A stretch of DNA of 64,000 bases from Pempheris klunzingeri. Taxonomy: Eukaryota > Chordata > Actinopteri > Acropomatiformes > Pempheridae. The notes under the pieces were generated by a model, which was given only the letters and a program-made list of their open reading frames with translations, had not been told where the DNA came from and did no database searches. The position numbers and the translations under genes are program-made. The stretch covers positions 10,595,885 to 10,659,884 of the forward strand of contig NC_092029.1 of assembly GCF_042242105.1 (NCBI RefSeq), in the 5' to 3' direction. The first letter of the stretch is position 1. Every line of letters begins with the position of its first letter. Below, piece after piece: positions 11,220 through 24,918 of this stretch.

Positions 11220-14200
11220 TCATCCAGAGCGGTGGTTTTTGAATTCAGCTGGTACGCTGCTGTCCAGTTTACAGATCACCTTGTAAATTGCTTTCTTCCA
11301 TGACGGATCATGATCCTTTCCCATCGAAATGGCGATGTAAAACTCTCTAAGTGTAATCTCTGCAACCTCCAGGAATCCATCTGGGACCTGTGTATCCACA
11401 GGAGAAGATTAAAGACGCTGACATTAAGACATTTAACACACACATTGTTCCTATATCTGTTTGAAATTACAGATTCTCCTTATATTAGAATTAATCAGAA
11501 TCAGGTCCTGCAAATCAAGTTAAGGTAAGTAATGAGTCAAAACTAAGCAAAGTGATTATGTAACCTCTGTGTAGTTCTCTACTTGCCGACATAACTTTAC
11601 GCTGAGCTTCGAGCACCGGAGACTCCTATACAGTCATCCCACTGAAATAAAATGGCCTAAAATGTTTAATTTTCTTTATCTTGTTTTATGATGAATGGAA
11701 ATTGTGAAAATATCCATCTGTGAATTGAGAGATGTACTAGCTAGTCTCTGTCTCTGGTGGATAAACTACTGAACGGTGTCATTTATCAGCTGACAAACAG
11801 CTCTGGAAAAAGAGACCACTGCAAAATTGTCTCTTGCTATTTATAGGTGTTTGAGTAAAATGAACATTTTTGTTTATTCTATAAACTACTGACAACATTC
11901 TTTTTCAAGTTAAATCAGATTATTGTCCTTTAGAGCTTTATTGTCCTTTAAAGTCAAAATAACAAAAAAAAATGCTGTTTTCAGACCTCAAATAATGCGA
12001 AGAAAACAGGTTCATGTTTATTTTGAAATAGTGATGTTGCAACCGAGGAAGAGCCCAGAAATCAATATTTGGTGGAATAACCCTGATTTTCAGTCACATT
12101 TCACATAGCTGTTGGGTGATTTAATGCCACTCGTGGCACAAAAATTCGAGCAGCTCGGCTTTGTTTGACAGCTTGGGACCATCCATCTTCCTCTCGACCA
12201 CATCCCAGAGGCCGTCAGCGGGGTGCCCAGAGACTGGGATGGCCATGACGGGCTCTAAATATGGTGGTCCTCCATCAACACCTTGATTGGCTCGGCCGTG
12301 TGGCATGGAGCACTGTGCTGCTGGAAACACCAATCTTCAGAGGAACATTGTCAGAGCAGCAGGAAGCACCGGCCTCTTCCAGGATAACGTTCGTGGATTT
12401 ATTCACAAAGACAAATATGCCTGATTCCAGCCTTGCTGAAGAACCACAGATCTGACACAGTATGAGACACTGTGTCTTGTAAGGCCTTTTCAGGTGTCTG
12501 TCCAACCATTAGAGGAAGAGGTGCTGGGCAAAGCTGAAAGAGGAGATGACCTCGCTCCAGTCCAGTCCATGGTCCAGTCTTTACGGTCTACAAACCTCAG
12601 TCTTTGCTTCACCATTGATGCAGTGCTTTTTTATGGCTTTGCTCAGCTTCATCCCTGCCCCTTGGAGCCTGTTTCGTACTGCTGTCGCTGTGCACGTCAC
12701 CTCATCTGCCATTTGCTATTCCTTTTGTGAGGTCACCTGATGTCACCCTGCAGTTGTTGAGTGCCATTCGATTGAGTTGGCCCTGCTGGTCTGTAGTGTT
12801 GTTGTCCCCAATGCCTGCTGATTGGTCTTGTTCTTATGAACCTCCATCTTTGAAGTTTTAAGGACGGACGAAACTTGGCGCTCACTGTGACCCCCTGTCA
12901 GTAAAGCCAGAATTGGACCCTTTTTTTTTTTCTTCCCTCAAAACTTTTTTTTAAAACTCATGTGTTATGGTCAATAGTTATTTTTTTAATGGCAATTACG
13001 TTTGAGGTGCTACTAGCACTGTTTTTTCCACCCAGCTGGTCCTACTGCAAGATGATTGTGATGACCACAGCAGTGGTTTTTAAGCTTTTAATTGTTAAAT
13101 AAGATTTAATTCAACATGGCTTTATTTATCTGCTGATTTAGTCTCTGTGGCTGTGTATGCTGCTACAGATAAATGTGAATTAAGCAAATACAGCATATAT
13201 CATTGTAAATAAGGTAGCAGAATCAGTTAGTCCAAAGGATTTACCTTTAATATTTTGGATATTAAATGTGCTCAAGTTAAAAATGTCAGGTTTGCACAGA
13301 CTGAATAAAATATCTTGTCTTTAACCTCAGTGCAAACTTTTCCTTTTATCACCACCACCGGTAAACTTCTAAAAACTGTAGAAACATCACAATGTTTGAT
13401 AAACCAACTGCTCATATTGGTGAGTTTGATGAGAATTGGTCTTATATAGTGTATAGATCATATATAGTGTGAAAATGTGGATTTTACCCACTAACTTATT
13501 ACTTATTAATTTAATACTAATATTAATTATTATCATTTAATTCAGCTGTATTGATGATATGTTAAAGGTCATATAAACACCATCAAAGGAAGCGTAGGAG
13601 GAGTAAATGTTCACCTGCTGAGTTTTTTGTGCCACTAACCATATCCACAGTTACACTGTAATACCTGACATAGAGTTGCCTTGGTTGCGATGTAATGATG
13701 CCCCTTATGTTCTCTGCGTGAGCATGTTACTGTCTCCAGCACAGCCATGGCTTAAAATAATGGTAAAAAAAAAAAATGCAAGTGCGTTGTGCAAAAAAAA
13801 AAAAAACAGACTTCAGGTCCTATTCTCAAATCACACACCCACATGGAAATTTACAGAGCATTTACTGTTGAGTTGTGCAAACAACTCTCAATCTTGAGAC
13901 AAAGACAGCAGCCTGTGTTTTCTTTCCATTTAACATGCATGTCTGATTCCAGTTCATGTTCACACACCCAACTTCACTGCCTGTGTGTTCGTGTGTTTAA
14001 TCTTGAAACCAGACCAGGGTGTGACACTGCAACAGAAACATTTTCATCAAAACGGTTCGACCTGAGATGGACGATGATACTGCTGAGTAGAATCTGAGGT
14101 AAAAAGGGAAACCCTGGACTCCATATTCTCTTTAAACCATCTCAGCTGTTTACTTTGGCAAACTTGTAGCCCTTCAGCCCCTCTTATCTGTTGCTCTTGC

Positions 14201-17200
14201 TGTTTTTTGGCTCACGTCCCTTGAAGCAGAGTTGAAGGTTCAGGTTCAGTAATGTTGCTTATAAAAAATCTTTTGTGTTTTTCTTTTTGAGCCTGATGCA
14301 GGGGAAGATGTTACACACCTGTAAAAGTTTGAATGTACCGAGCAAAAGAGGCTGTTCAGGCCTTTTTCGTGGAGGTCAGAAACTGACTCATGACGGACAA
14401 GAGTTGATTTTAGAAAAAAAAAAAAAAAAAAACTTACATGAACTATCCATCCCTTTTCTGCAGCTTATCAGGGTTTAGTTTAATCAGTACTTTATTAATT
14501 ATTGTAATATGCTGCTAGGATCTGTTGAAAAATATGTTACGTAATACTAAATAATGTTAGGCCTTATCATCCCCACTGGTTTTCTATCATACTTTCATTC
14601 TTTGGCTGGTATGATTGTGAAACTTGTATTACGTCAAATTCTATGTGAGACTGCAAAGTCTCAAATTAGGCATCATGAACCCTATTTAGACATTTTAAGC
14701 TGTGGTAAAGTAAATCCTTCCTAAATGTCCAATAAGATTTTTTGCCTTATTGCACATTTAACCTTTTAACCTTTTTTCCACCAAATATTGATTTCCTTTT
14801 TTCAGATTGAACTTGGTGAAGCTTTGGGGGGCAGGTGGTAGGAAATATATCTGTGTATAGTTGTTTGTAAATGAAAAAAACTATGAATAATTAAAAAAAT
14901 ATTGAAGTAGTTATGAAAGTAATACAAGTTGCTATTCTAATGACACAGCTGCCACTGTGTGAATGAATTTGTCCTCATTAGAAGTACAATACTATAATGT
15001 ACTAAATGGTCCGTAAATACTATTCAGATATAATTCTTAAATGACATCTAGCATAGCCAACAGTCATGTGTTGACACATGCAGGAACTTTTTTTTTTACT
15101 TCTGTACTTAGAGTAAATAGCATACATTACTACAGCAGTTCAGTTTACTATCACACATGTATTACAAAATATTAAAACCACGCCGACGTCCTTTTTGTTG
15201 ATTTATTTTAAAATCTACACCAATCACAGATTAGATGCATTAGATACTGGAGCTGGCAGGTATGAAAAATTATTTCAAGCTTTAAGACTATTGATTAATA
15301 TAAAGCACGGTACACACACATCCAGGAGGTGTAAATCATGTGTTGGACTGCACATGATCAAAACAAGACTTGAAAAATGAAATCACTGAAAGCAAAATGC
15401 ATCACAACCAGCTAAGCGACAAATGTGTGTGTGTGCTGCCAGTAAAATATCAGCAGGATTTTGTACATTCAGAGCAATAAGATCTATAGTGTGTGGTGTG
15501 AGTTACCTGGAAGTCGTTGGCTTTGTTGTAGTGCATGTTGAGAGCTCTGAAAAGTTCTGATTCTCTGCCCACAGTCAGAGCCCTCTCGTCAGACACTCCC
15601 TCCATGAGCGCATGTCGGGCAAACTTCTCCATCTGGATGTAGTAAAACTCCCTGAAGTTACTGAACCACTTGATGAGCTGGGAGGTGATGCAGCGCGTGA
15701 ACTGAGGACAAATCAGGTAAGTGAGATGGTCAAAGTGCATCTTTTGATACATTTTATGTAGCGAGAAAATGTGTTAAACGGTATACATTTAAAAATATAA
15801 AGCAAATGAAATATGAATAAACTGTATTTTTTTATTTTGTGTTGTTTACACCTTTAACATTTTGTCCTTTACAGAAATGCACTAGTTATGTAATATCTGG
15901 TCTTATTGCTTGGTTTTAATGTTGTGGACAAATAAAAACCAAAGAGTAATAACTTGTCTGTAACTGATTCTTTATTCTAAAATTCATAACACGTTAAAAT
16001 CCATGGAAATGTTCGTACTGCTTTTTGATTTAAGATGAAGATTTTCCTCTCAGAAACTGCAAGAAATGTGTCTGCTTAAATGTAAAATACATCAAATTTC
16101 TCCAAGATTGCGATGAAGACTATACATCTGCATTTTTTTTTACAGTAAAATAAGTCATTTTTTTATAAATCTAATCTAAAATAGCACAAATGTGTGCAAG
16201 AATGGCTCTGGTGCTCAATAATGAGTGTTTTTCTCACCTGCACATCATAGAAACACATCTTCAGTACCAGTGAGCTCGGGTAACGAGTGTAGAAGAACAT
16301 GAGCTTTGCTTTCTTCAGGTGATTTGTGGTCAGACCCTCCTAAATGCACCAGTGTTCAGGATAAAACACACACATACTAGACAATATGACTTTTTCTTAG
16401 TTAATGAAGCTGGAAACATTTTCTCTCCAACAAATCATTACAACTCAGGACAAGTGGAGAGACGGCAATTTTCTTCAAAGTTTGGAAGATCAAAGGGAGT
16501 ACTTGTTGGATTCAACAAGGTGCAAAGTTGATGAACAGACATTTTACAGCACTACCTGGAGTGCCGACAAGGTTTGTGACACAGGATGAGCTGTTATTTG
16601 AACCTCAAATAGACAAAGAATTACTGGTGTCTGAGGGCAGCTGCTTCAGAAGCTACAATAAGGAAAGAAATATCTGACATTTTCAGTGCTGATTGTGACA
16701 TATAGGCACGAGAAAAGATAAAGGATCAAATATTAGACCACATCAGTATAGAAACTTGTAAAGGATACATTCAGCATGCACAGGTTATTCTTCAGCGGGA
16801 TATCGGACTCAATCTTGACATGAGGGAGACACATGCTTTGCAGGAGCTTTGGATCCACCAACCCCGTGTGAGTCTGTGGGCTTCTGACAGATCTGGAGTT
16901 GACCTTCGATCTCACTTTGACTGAATTCCAGTGTGCATCGAACGTCTCGAACTTCCCCTGAGCAACGTCGGAGCATCCCTCCTGGAGGCATCTGAACATG
17001 GCAGTGCTGTGATCCTCATGCAGAGCGGAGTCATGACTGAATGGGCTGGGAGGTTTGGGACGATGGTGAGCTCTTGAGCTCGACTGGAGGATAAACTTGT
17101 CGGCTCTCTCCAGTCGAGGCTTTTGCACGACCAGGGACAGGGCTTCGGTTTGAACATCTGGGACTTGCGCCTCTGCCTTCCCACAACACGAAAGTCTCAA

Positions 17201-18091
17201 TTTATCATCTTTACAAACTGATGACTGGAGAGGCATATCGGTGTCTACATGTCCCTCATCATTTGGCGATGTCTGCAGAAGGGGCATGCTCTTGAAGATG
17301 GAGTCAACGCTCCTGCTGACAGCTTTGGACAGTTCATACTTTAAAACATCCGCCATCAGCTTTATTCTCTCAGGATTGGATTTGAAGTAGTTCATCAGCT
17401 TCACCTTCTTCCATCCTTGATATTTTCTGCTTGAGCTGCTCTCAAACTCACTGTATGCGTCCCTTGGAGATGTTTTAGGAGAATTGTTCCAGGTGGGATA
17501 TTTCTCCTCCTTACCTCCCTCTCTAGTGTCGGTTGCTCCATCAACATGGTTCAGCCTTGTCCTGAGCTCTCTGAGGTGCTCATGCTGACTGCCAGATCCA
17601 CTTCTTTCCTGATGTAAAGGCAGTTGTTGATTCCTTTCATTTTCGTCCATGCCGTCTGACTCCTCGTGCTGATTTGTGACATCTGTGCAGTGCATACCGG
17701 GAGAGCTGATCATGCCTTTGATGATGTTCTCTACTCTGGCTCGCTTCGCTTGATGGCCACTGTTTAAGCGCCAGTCATGGGGACCACAAGAAGTGGACGC
17801 TGGAAGCGGGTGCCTTCTCGTGGATAAATGTCCAGTGTCTCTGGATGGATTGAGCTCCAGCTGGCTGGGACAGATCAAACTGGAACCAGCATCGGCGCCG
17901 CTGTAATAAGCCCTCTCTGGAGGCATTTTTATGTTCTCGCTGTCTTTGTTTAAGGTCACAGAAACACCTGGCACAGCATTTGACAGCATGTCAGGTTGAA
18001 AAGAGGAGAGGTGCTCAGCCGTGCAGCCGTCAAGGCAAATGTTGCTGGAGGAATACATACCGTTGCTCCAAAGGTCCACACTTGGATTCAT
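11220..18091 (-). CDS. prox2: Prospero homeobox protein 2
   Basis: Four coding exons (minus order): 18091-16769, 16339-16238, 15701-15507 and 11387-11220, all phase 0, encoding 595 residues (human PROX2 is about 592). Residues 116-127 read [12 protein letters not shown], a signature shared with Prox1. A second conserved segment, [18 protein letters not shown], sits mid-protein. VKIE at 425-428 fits a SUMO-site consensus. The atypical homeodomain plus prospero domain fills residues ~442-595: [62 protein letters not shown] and [15 protein letters not shown]. The C-terminus ends in EFKNHRSG, a few residues shorter than Prox1. The start chosen is the first ATG after a T-rich acceptor near 18095-18115; a 5' untranslated exon with a donor at 18631/18630 is likely. 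It is a sequence-specific nuclear transcription factor by family, lying head-to-head with dlst. The third intron (about 4.1 kb) holds a Tc1-like remnant. Confidence 0.95.
11798..12930 (-). mobile_element. Decayed Tc1/mariner-like DNA transposon in prox2 intron 3
   Basis: The left end begins with CAGCTCTGGAAAAAGAGACC, like the terminal repeat of a common fish Tc1-like family. The minus strand carries broken transposase-like reading: [19 protein letters not shown] with CHEWH at about 12121-12200, preceded by fragments resembling [12 protein letters not shown] and, further out, [20 protein letters not shown]. These match the C-terminal two thirds of a DD34E-type transposase in shifting frames with stops and gaps. 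No right terminal repeat was found, and the right boundary near 12.9 kb is an estimate. The copy is inactive and oriented like prox2. Confidence 0.75.
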
Positions 18092-18479
18092 GCTCGTTCG
18101 GATAAAAAAAAAAGACACTATCAGTAATCATAATGCAGGTGATGTGAGAAATGTCATGCTTCATAGACTTGTCAAAATCACAAAACATGAGTTTTTGCAC
18201 AATTGTGCTTTGCAAGCAAGTAATAATAAATCAATCAATCAATAAATTAATTAATCAATCAATATCAAACTGCTTTGTTCCAACTTATTTGCTGCAAGTG
18301 AACTACAAATATGAAATATGACGCCACAGTTATATTGTCCAGATGAAAGATCATTTTAGATGTGAATTATTGATTTGTTATATTGGCATTTGTATTCAAA
18401 TATTTTAAGATTTTTTTCTCCTCACTTTTCTGTATCCGTGAAATGTCCTATTTGCATCTTTTTTTTAAGCTTAACTAAA

Positions 18480-18503
18480 TAAAAAAAAAAAAAAAAAAAA
18501 AAA
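18480..18503. repeat. Poly(A) tract
   Basis: An uninterrupted run of about 24 A lies upstream of prox2, possibly the tail of an old retroposon, although no body is recognisable. A (TCAA)n-like run lies nearby at about 18228-18266. Confidence 0.7.
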
Positions 18504-18630
18504 GATCTGAATCGATTCAAAGGTTGAGATAAAGACAGTCTAGTTTGACATGACAGAGTAAAATCTGGCGTGTGTAGTTTAGACTATATGGATCGTATCT
18601 ACATACAGTATCATACAGCCGATAACCCAC

Positions 18631-19163
18631 CTGTTGCCAGTCGAAGATGTCCCGGGGAGGCTGCAGGTCTGAAGCTCGCAGGAGGAGTGAGTCAAATATT
18701 TGTACTGGTCTAGAAGAGAGCCCCCCAGACTCCAGGAGGAGTGGTCTAATAAACCGACCTACCCCCTCCCTACCTGCGAATAATAACATTTAATACATTA
18801 TTTGAACCAGACAGTCCACCACTCACTGTGCCAGATTATACCTACAGTGTGGATGTGCCTGAAATTAATTTGAAAGGCTTTTATAAGTATTGTTTGCAGG
18901 TAATGGTACAGTCCTATTACCTTTAAATTAATGTTATCATTTTATCATGTGAAAAAAAATCTATTTTATTTCGCCGTATTCAAACTGTTGGTTGGAGTTC
19001 ATGGTGTGCAGTATATTGTTTTATCCAGTCCCGGCTCCCGGTGCCCCGGACCCCCCTCCCAGCCGGCCGCAGTGGTTCCTCCCAGTCGGACCCTTCTGCA
19101 GTGAACTTCCGCATCGCTCCTTTACCTGCTGTCAGAGGAGGGACGCAGCCGCCAGCCAGCGCG
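18631..19163. promoter_or_regulatory. Shared head-to-head promoter region of prox2 and dlst
   Basis: prox2 (-) and dlst (+) are transcribed away from each other. A donor-like CAG|GTGGGT on the minus strand (18631/18630) suggests a prox2 5' untranslated exon at about 18631-18790. On the plus side the sequence becomes GC-rich from about 19020 to the dlst ATG at 19164. No TATA box is obvious on the dlst side, as expected of a housekeeping gene. The exact start sites are not visible. Confidence 0.45.
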
Positions 19164-19352
19164 ATGTTAGCGAGATCTAGGTGTGCTTACCGGTCACTTG
19201 GCCGGTCTCTGTCGTCGGTGAACCAGGTAGGCTGGATGGACTCAGAGACCCGACCGGTGTAGTTAACTCTGATACGGCTTCGCCTGTTTAGACTAGACAC
19301 CGCTAGCTGTTAGCCAGACGTTAGCTGGTGAAGCAGGGCCTCGCCTTCCACG

Positions 19353-19383
<31 letters not shown>

Positions 19384-22300
19384 CCGGGGACGGATACTGA
19401 CTGTGGTTACTCTCTGGTTACTCTGGTTACACTGCTGAACATGGGTTTTAATTCAAAATAAAAGCTGCACTTAGTGTTAGCTTTAGCCCAGCACAGTTAG
19501 CTAACAAGCTAAGAAACTATAACCTCTGTGAGCTAACTGATATTACTGTTGTTGTCTGTTACTACACGACAGGCTAATGTTAGCATGATACGGTGCTGTG
19601 TGTTTGGAGCTGACCGGACAGAAATAGCTCATGTTATTGTAGACATGCTTGTGCAGTGAGGGGAGAGCATAGCTTTGCCCTCACAAGTTCACATGTCTTC
19701 AGATGTCCCTTCTTCGTGGAGGTCATGTTTCCAGTGTTGCCAGTGGATTAGTGCCTGCATAGGGGTTTAAAGTTATGCACAGTTTGTTAGGTAGACTAAG
19801 CTAAAAGTCTACCTACCTACAGAAAGATTACAATATTCAGTGTTTGTTTAGAGTCTCAGAAACTGGACGATGGTTATCTTGCAGGCTAGTTTGTGCAGAA
19901 TTATATTTGTCCACCACATTTATATCAATGAGGGTAGATTAGATGGCAGTTCAACAGCACCACAAACTAGCAGTACATTCATAAAAATGTCTGCACAGTT
20001 GAATTTGCACAAAACTGAACATTATAACATTCATGACGGCAGGTGTTATTGCAGTATTAGTACTGTATTTGTTTAACCTGGGTGTACCTAATAAACTGGC
20101 AAATGAGTGTGAAAAACTAGAGCTGCTCTCTGACTATTTTCATTGATTAATGAAGTTTAATGATAAGGAAACAGTAAATATTCTGCCTTTTTGCTTTATA
20201 ACATACTTTTGAGGCACTGATCAAATAGTTGTTATCGATGGGAGGATTTATTATAGTTAATTACTTTCACTGAGCCTAATAACCATTTAAAAATCTTGTG
20301 ATAGAATCCATGTAGAGTTTTGACTAAGGAAAGTGGAACAGACTTTAAAAGTTAATGCACAGACTGAAGTCAGATTTAAACTAAATATGTTGGTGATTCA
20401 TCAGCCAGTGTAATCTACCCTCTTCTGGTGTCCCACATCAGTAGGTTGAGGTCAGAGCTCACAAGCGACTTCACCAGACAAACATCAGTGTAAAAGCAAA
20501 CAGAACTAGACGGGCTTCTTCACCAGAGGCGTCGCCCTCAAAATACCCTCTCACATGACTCATAACATGCAGAAATGCAGCGCAGTTAACCTTACCACAG
20601 CTGGTTTTTGCCGGCATTGAAAAATACAGTAGATTATATGAAAGTTCAAGCTATAAATGGTTGCTCAAATGTTATTTTCAATTAAGGAGAACCAAATGAT
20701 CGTTCATCTGGGATTATTGAATAGTAAAGCATCTCAGAGTGGTTTGTGAAATCCTGTGCATGATGTTGGCGTGCATAAGAAAGTTGGTTAGTAGTTTTGT
20801 AAGTTATTAAAATATACTTGCTGAGATCAGTCGTGAACACCGTTTGCTCTTTGTTTCATAACAATGAAGAAAGGTTTCCCCCAGGAAATTTTTTTAATGA
20901 AATGGTTTGCCACCTTGATGTTGATGCATTTCATCTCGTGATCTATTTAGTTAGTCGATGATGGCCTAAACAACAGCCACGCTTATTGAATATGTGGCAT
21001 TTTCTGTGGGGCATAACACATTTGCTGTTTTCCCATAAAGGTTTTTTTATTTTATAAAAGTGTATTAATGTTAGAGCTGAAACAGACCGAACAAGATGTG
21101 TGAATCTGTGAAATCAAACTTGCAATAATGGTATTTAAAAGCTGCCAGACTAATATATCAATAGATGCGTTTGACACAGATTTTTCTCTTTTTTTTACTT
21201 TTCAGGCCAGTAATGTGCTGGTTCGACAAAGTGTATCAGGTAAGTGGTAACTTTTAAATGAGTAGAGGAGGTCTTAAGTCTGCAGTCTTTATTTTGTCGC
21301 TCATGCATGAACAAATGCTGAAAGTGGATCATCCAGAGCAGAATAAGTACTGGTTGTTGAATGGCTGAGATGCCTTAAGACCCCATAAGTGGACTCTCTT
21401 TCTCTTCCTTTTTCATCTTTAGGCCTCTCTGTCTGCAGCCATCTAGTTTTCAGGAATTCTCAACCGTAAGTGCACTCTCCCACTCCGTTGTCTGTCCTTG
21501 AATGCTGTTCAGTAACCTTTAGGAACTCTTTAACATTTTCTTTCATGTACCATAAAGTGAGTTGTACACCTGAGGGTTGTACTACAAAGCAACATTAGTT
21601 GGTTAGCCAGGTATCCTGAGTCTAAACCTGATTTTTTTTAGTGTCTCAATAAAAAAAAAAAACCTGGCTAGATCTGCATGCTAACTTTGGCTGCAAACTT
21701 AACCTGGTAAACCTTATACTGTTCAAGCCAATCATGATGCAAACATGTTAGTAATGTCACCGCACACAGGCGTGCAGTCACATTAGCACAAACTACAGCA
21801 TTGCGGTGTCACCGGAACATTTATGTGTTCAGCTGGTGGTGCTGGTGTCTTTTTTTGAGAAAATATTCAGCGATATTGTGTGAAGGAAGAGTCAAATGAC
21901 GCGTCAAATTCCTCTTTTATGTGAACATGCACAGAGCCTGAAGCAGAAAGCCTGAGTTTAAGACAGCTAATAACCAGCTTCCTGATACCTGTTATCTCTG
22001 ACTGCAAGTTAAGGGTTTGTAGAGACGGCTCACTCAAAGAAAGCAGCCTGGCTCTGTAGAAGTTGCTTCGTAGTGCACCTCCCTGTGCATCAAATATTGT
22101 TTTAAAGGGGCTTTATGTAGTTTAGAATGAGCATAAACTGATAAAAAAAAACAACAACAAGGAAGTAATTTGTGTATTGATCAGTATCGTAGTGTGTGTT
22201 TTAAATGTACTAATTTGGTTTGCATAACTGCATTTAGTTGTAATTGTTTTGTTTTTTTTCTTTACATCTAGATGTGAATTTCCATCATCAGCGAACGTCT

Positions 22301-24918
22301 TCCACATCAGATACTTCAAGACATCTGCTGTTCACAGTATGAATGACAACAGTTCTCAACATTATGTACTGACACTGCCTCTGCTCTGTGTTAACTTGGA
22401 GCACCTGTTTTTGTTTTTGCACAGGGGATGAGGTAGTCACAGTCAAAACTCCTGCGTTTGCAGAATCTGTTTCAGAAGGGGATGTGAGGTGGGAGAAAGG
22501 TCGGTATAAATCAACACATCGTATATATTGTCCATATTTCACAGATGTCAGTGTCCCATATTGTATTACCACTGAGCCAAATGTTCACACGCAAATGTTT
22601 GTTTTAGCTGTGGGCGATTCAGTGACAGAAGATGAGGTGGTGTGTGAAATTGAGACAGACAAGGTATAAACAAGAACGACCATCAGCCTTAAATGGTCTA
22701 CAAGATTTTTTTTTTGACAGTATGAGAAAACTTCTGTATTTTGTACATGCAGACCTCAGTACAGGTCCCCGCTCCAGCAGCAGGTGTCATCGAGGAGCTG
22801 CTGGTGCCTGACGGAGGGAGGGTAGAAGGAGGGACGCCCCTCTTCAAACTGCGGAAAGGAGGTGTGCTGTAGTTCTGTGTTACACACGCTGCTGAGAGCC
22901 TGCTCAGAATGGATAACAAAATAATGATTCAAAAAGTATTGAATTATGACAACACTGAAACATGTTGTGGCAAAATATGCACTTTGTGAATCATTACACT
23001 CAAACTACAATTGACCTTCTTTATGTCTGTCTACTCAGCTGTTGCCGCCAAAGCTGCTCCCTCCCCAGCTGCAGAGGCACCAGCTGCAGCTCCTCCACCA
23101 CCACCACCACCACCGCCGCCGCCACCTCCGGCTTCAGCCCCCACTGCCATGCCTCCAGTGCCCCCAGTGCCACCACAAGCCAAACCTGGTGTGTTTCACT
23201 CACTTATTGTTGTGCAGTATGTACCTTAGACACCAGCAGTGTTCTTGGTCCCTAATGTCACATTCTGTCTTTCCCTCTTAATCAAGTCTCTGCTATCAAG
23301 CCCACTGCTGCAGCTCCAGCTCCAGCTCCTCCAACAGCAGGAAGCAGAGGAGAAAACAGGGTAACACACATGCTGACGACACACACATTAGTTTCATCCA
23401 TGTGTTTTGTTTCTTTTATTGCATTAATATTGTAAATAATTAAGATTTGTGGCCAACCTGAGGTTTAAACCACTCTTCTCCTTCTGTCCAGGTGAAGATG
23501 AACCGTATGAGGTTGAGGATCGCTCAGAGGCTGAAAGAGGCTCAGAGCACCTGCGCCATGTTGACCACCTTCAACGAGGTGGACATGAGGTGAGCCACAG
23601 CAGCTCCTGAACATGATTGTTCAGCTCCAGGACGTGATTTGCACGCCAGTGTCACAATGTGATCAAAAGATGTTTCCTGACTAAACAAATTCTCTAATAT
23701 GTGTCATTTTTACGTCAGCAACATTCAGGAGATGAGGACAGTCCATAAAGATGCTTTCTTAAAGAAGCACAACATCAAACTGGGTTTTATGTCTGCATTT
23801 GTGAAGGCTGCAGCATACGCTCTCACTGACCAACCTGCCGTCAATGCTGGTAAGACGACGCACACTTTCACTGTCACACTTTCAAAAATAAGCAATAGTG
23901 TTACTCCCTGTTCTGTAGTGGTCAAAGCTCAATATTCTATTGGTTTAAACTATGTTTGTGTTTCTTTCTTTTCACCAAACTTTATTTCCAAAATCTCTTT
24001 ACTATAGTTATTGATGATACAACCAAAGAGATCGTCTACAGGGATTACGTAGACATCAGTGTGGCTGTGGCAACTCCAAAGGTATGACTTTTAGCTCTCT
24101 AAACTTTATATGTTTTGTATAAAAACTGCTGCTGAATGTAGAATAACTTGTATTTGTATCTGTTTAGGGGCTTGTTGTACCAGTGATCCGTAATGTCGAG
24201 ACCATGAACTTTACTGGCATTGAGAAAGCCATAAATGCATTGGGAGAAAAGGTAAAAAAAAAAAAGAAATTTAAATCTTTGTGCAGACATCTTAAGGTTT
24301 TTTTGTTACTTTGTTGTTGGGTATTTCATTATGATAAGCACTCAGTCACTCACTCACTCATTTGTCATTGGATATTTTGAATAAAATATCGATTTACTTT
24401 TATCACATAAATGAGAGAATCATGTGTTGTGCACCACAGGCTCGTAAAAATGAGCTTGCTGTTGAAGATATGGATGGAGGCACCTTCACCATCAGCAACG
24501 GTGGCGTGTTCGGCTCCCTGTTTGGCACACCCATCATCAACCCCCCTCAATCCGCCATCCTAGGCATGCATGGCATCTTCAACCGACCTGTGGCCATCAG
24601 TGGCAAGGTGAGAAACTTGCATCAGAGTTAAAAACCAAAACAAAGTTATGTAAGAAGAATTACAGCAGAGTCTGAGCTACATGTACCGACAGCCTGGACA
24701 GACACTTAAATGGATCTACAGAGTTTCTAAATCTGATGCACTCAGACACAAGTGAACAGTAAAACTGCTCTCTGCTTTGGCAGGTTGAGGTCCGGCCCAT
24801 GATGTATGTGGCGCTGACATACGACCACCGACTCGTCGACGGCAGAGAAGCGGTCACTTTCCTACGCAAGATCAAAGCTGTGGTGGAAGATCCAAGAGTG
24901 TTGCTTCTGGACATGTGA
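19164..24918 (+). CDS. dlst: Dihydrolipoamide S-succinyltransferase (E2 of 2-oxoglutarate dehydrogenase)
   Basis: Fifteen exons splice in phase to 452 residues (human is 453): 19164-19226, 21206-21239, 21423-21465, 22272-22336, 22425-22499, 22608-22663, 22753-22861, 23039-23188, 23287-23360, 23492-23589, 23719-23849, 24008-24081, 24168-24251, 24440-24607 and 24784-24918. The N-terminus [18 protein letters not shown] is Arg/Ser-rich like a mitochondrial targeting peptide. The lipoyl domain (about 70-145) has [12 protein letters not shown] and EIETDK, with lipoyl lysine K112. A Pro/Ala linker follows (13 consecutive prolines in exon 8). The catalytic domain (about 224-452) has the active-site motif HRLVDG with H423 and D427. 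No subunit-binding domain lies between, as is normal for this E2. It transfers succinyl groups to CoA in the mitochondrial matrix for the TCA cycle. Confidence 0.97.
19352..19383. repeat. (GACA)n microsatellite in dlst intron 1
   Basis: About eight GACA-type units lie just downstream of the first dlst exon. Confidence 0.85.
21576..22077. mobile_element. Palindromic MITE in dlst intron 3
   Basis: The left end GTACTACAAAGCAAC is matched by the right end GTTGCTTCGTAGTGC as an inverted repeat with two mismatches. A second complementary pair, GGTTAGCCAGGT on the left and CCTGGCTC on the right, lies just inside. The interior of about 450 bases has no coding frame. Terminal structure and size fit a non-autonomous Harbinger-like MITE common in teleosts; the family assignment is from memory. 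Target-site duplications were not resolved. Confidence 0.6.
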
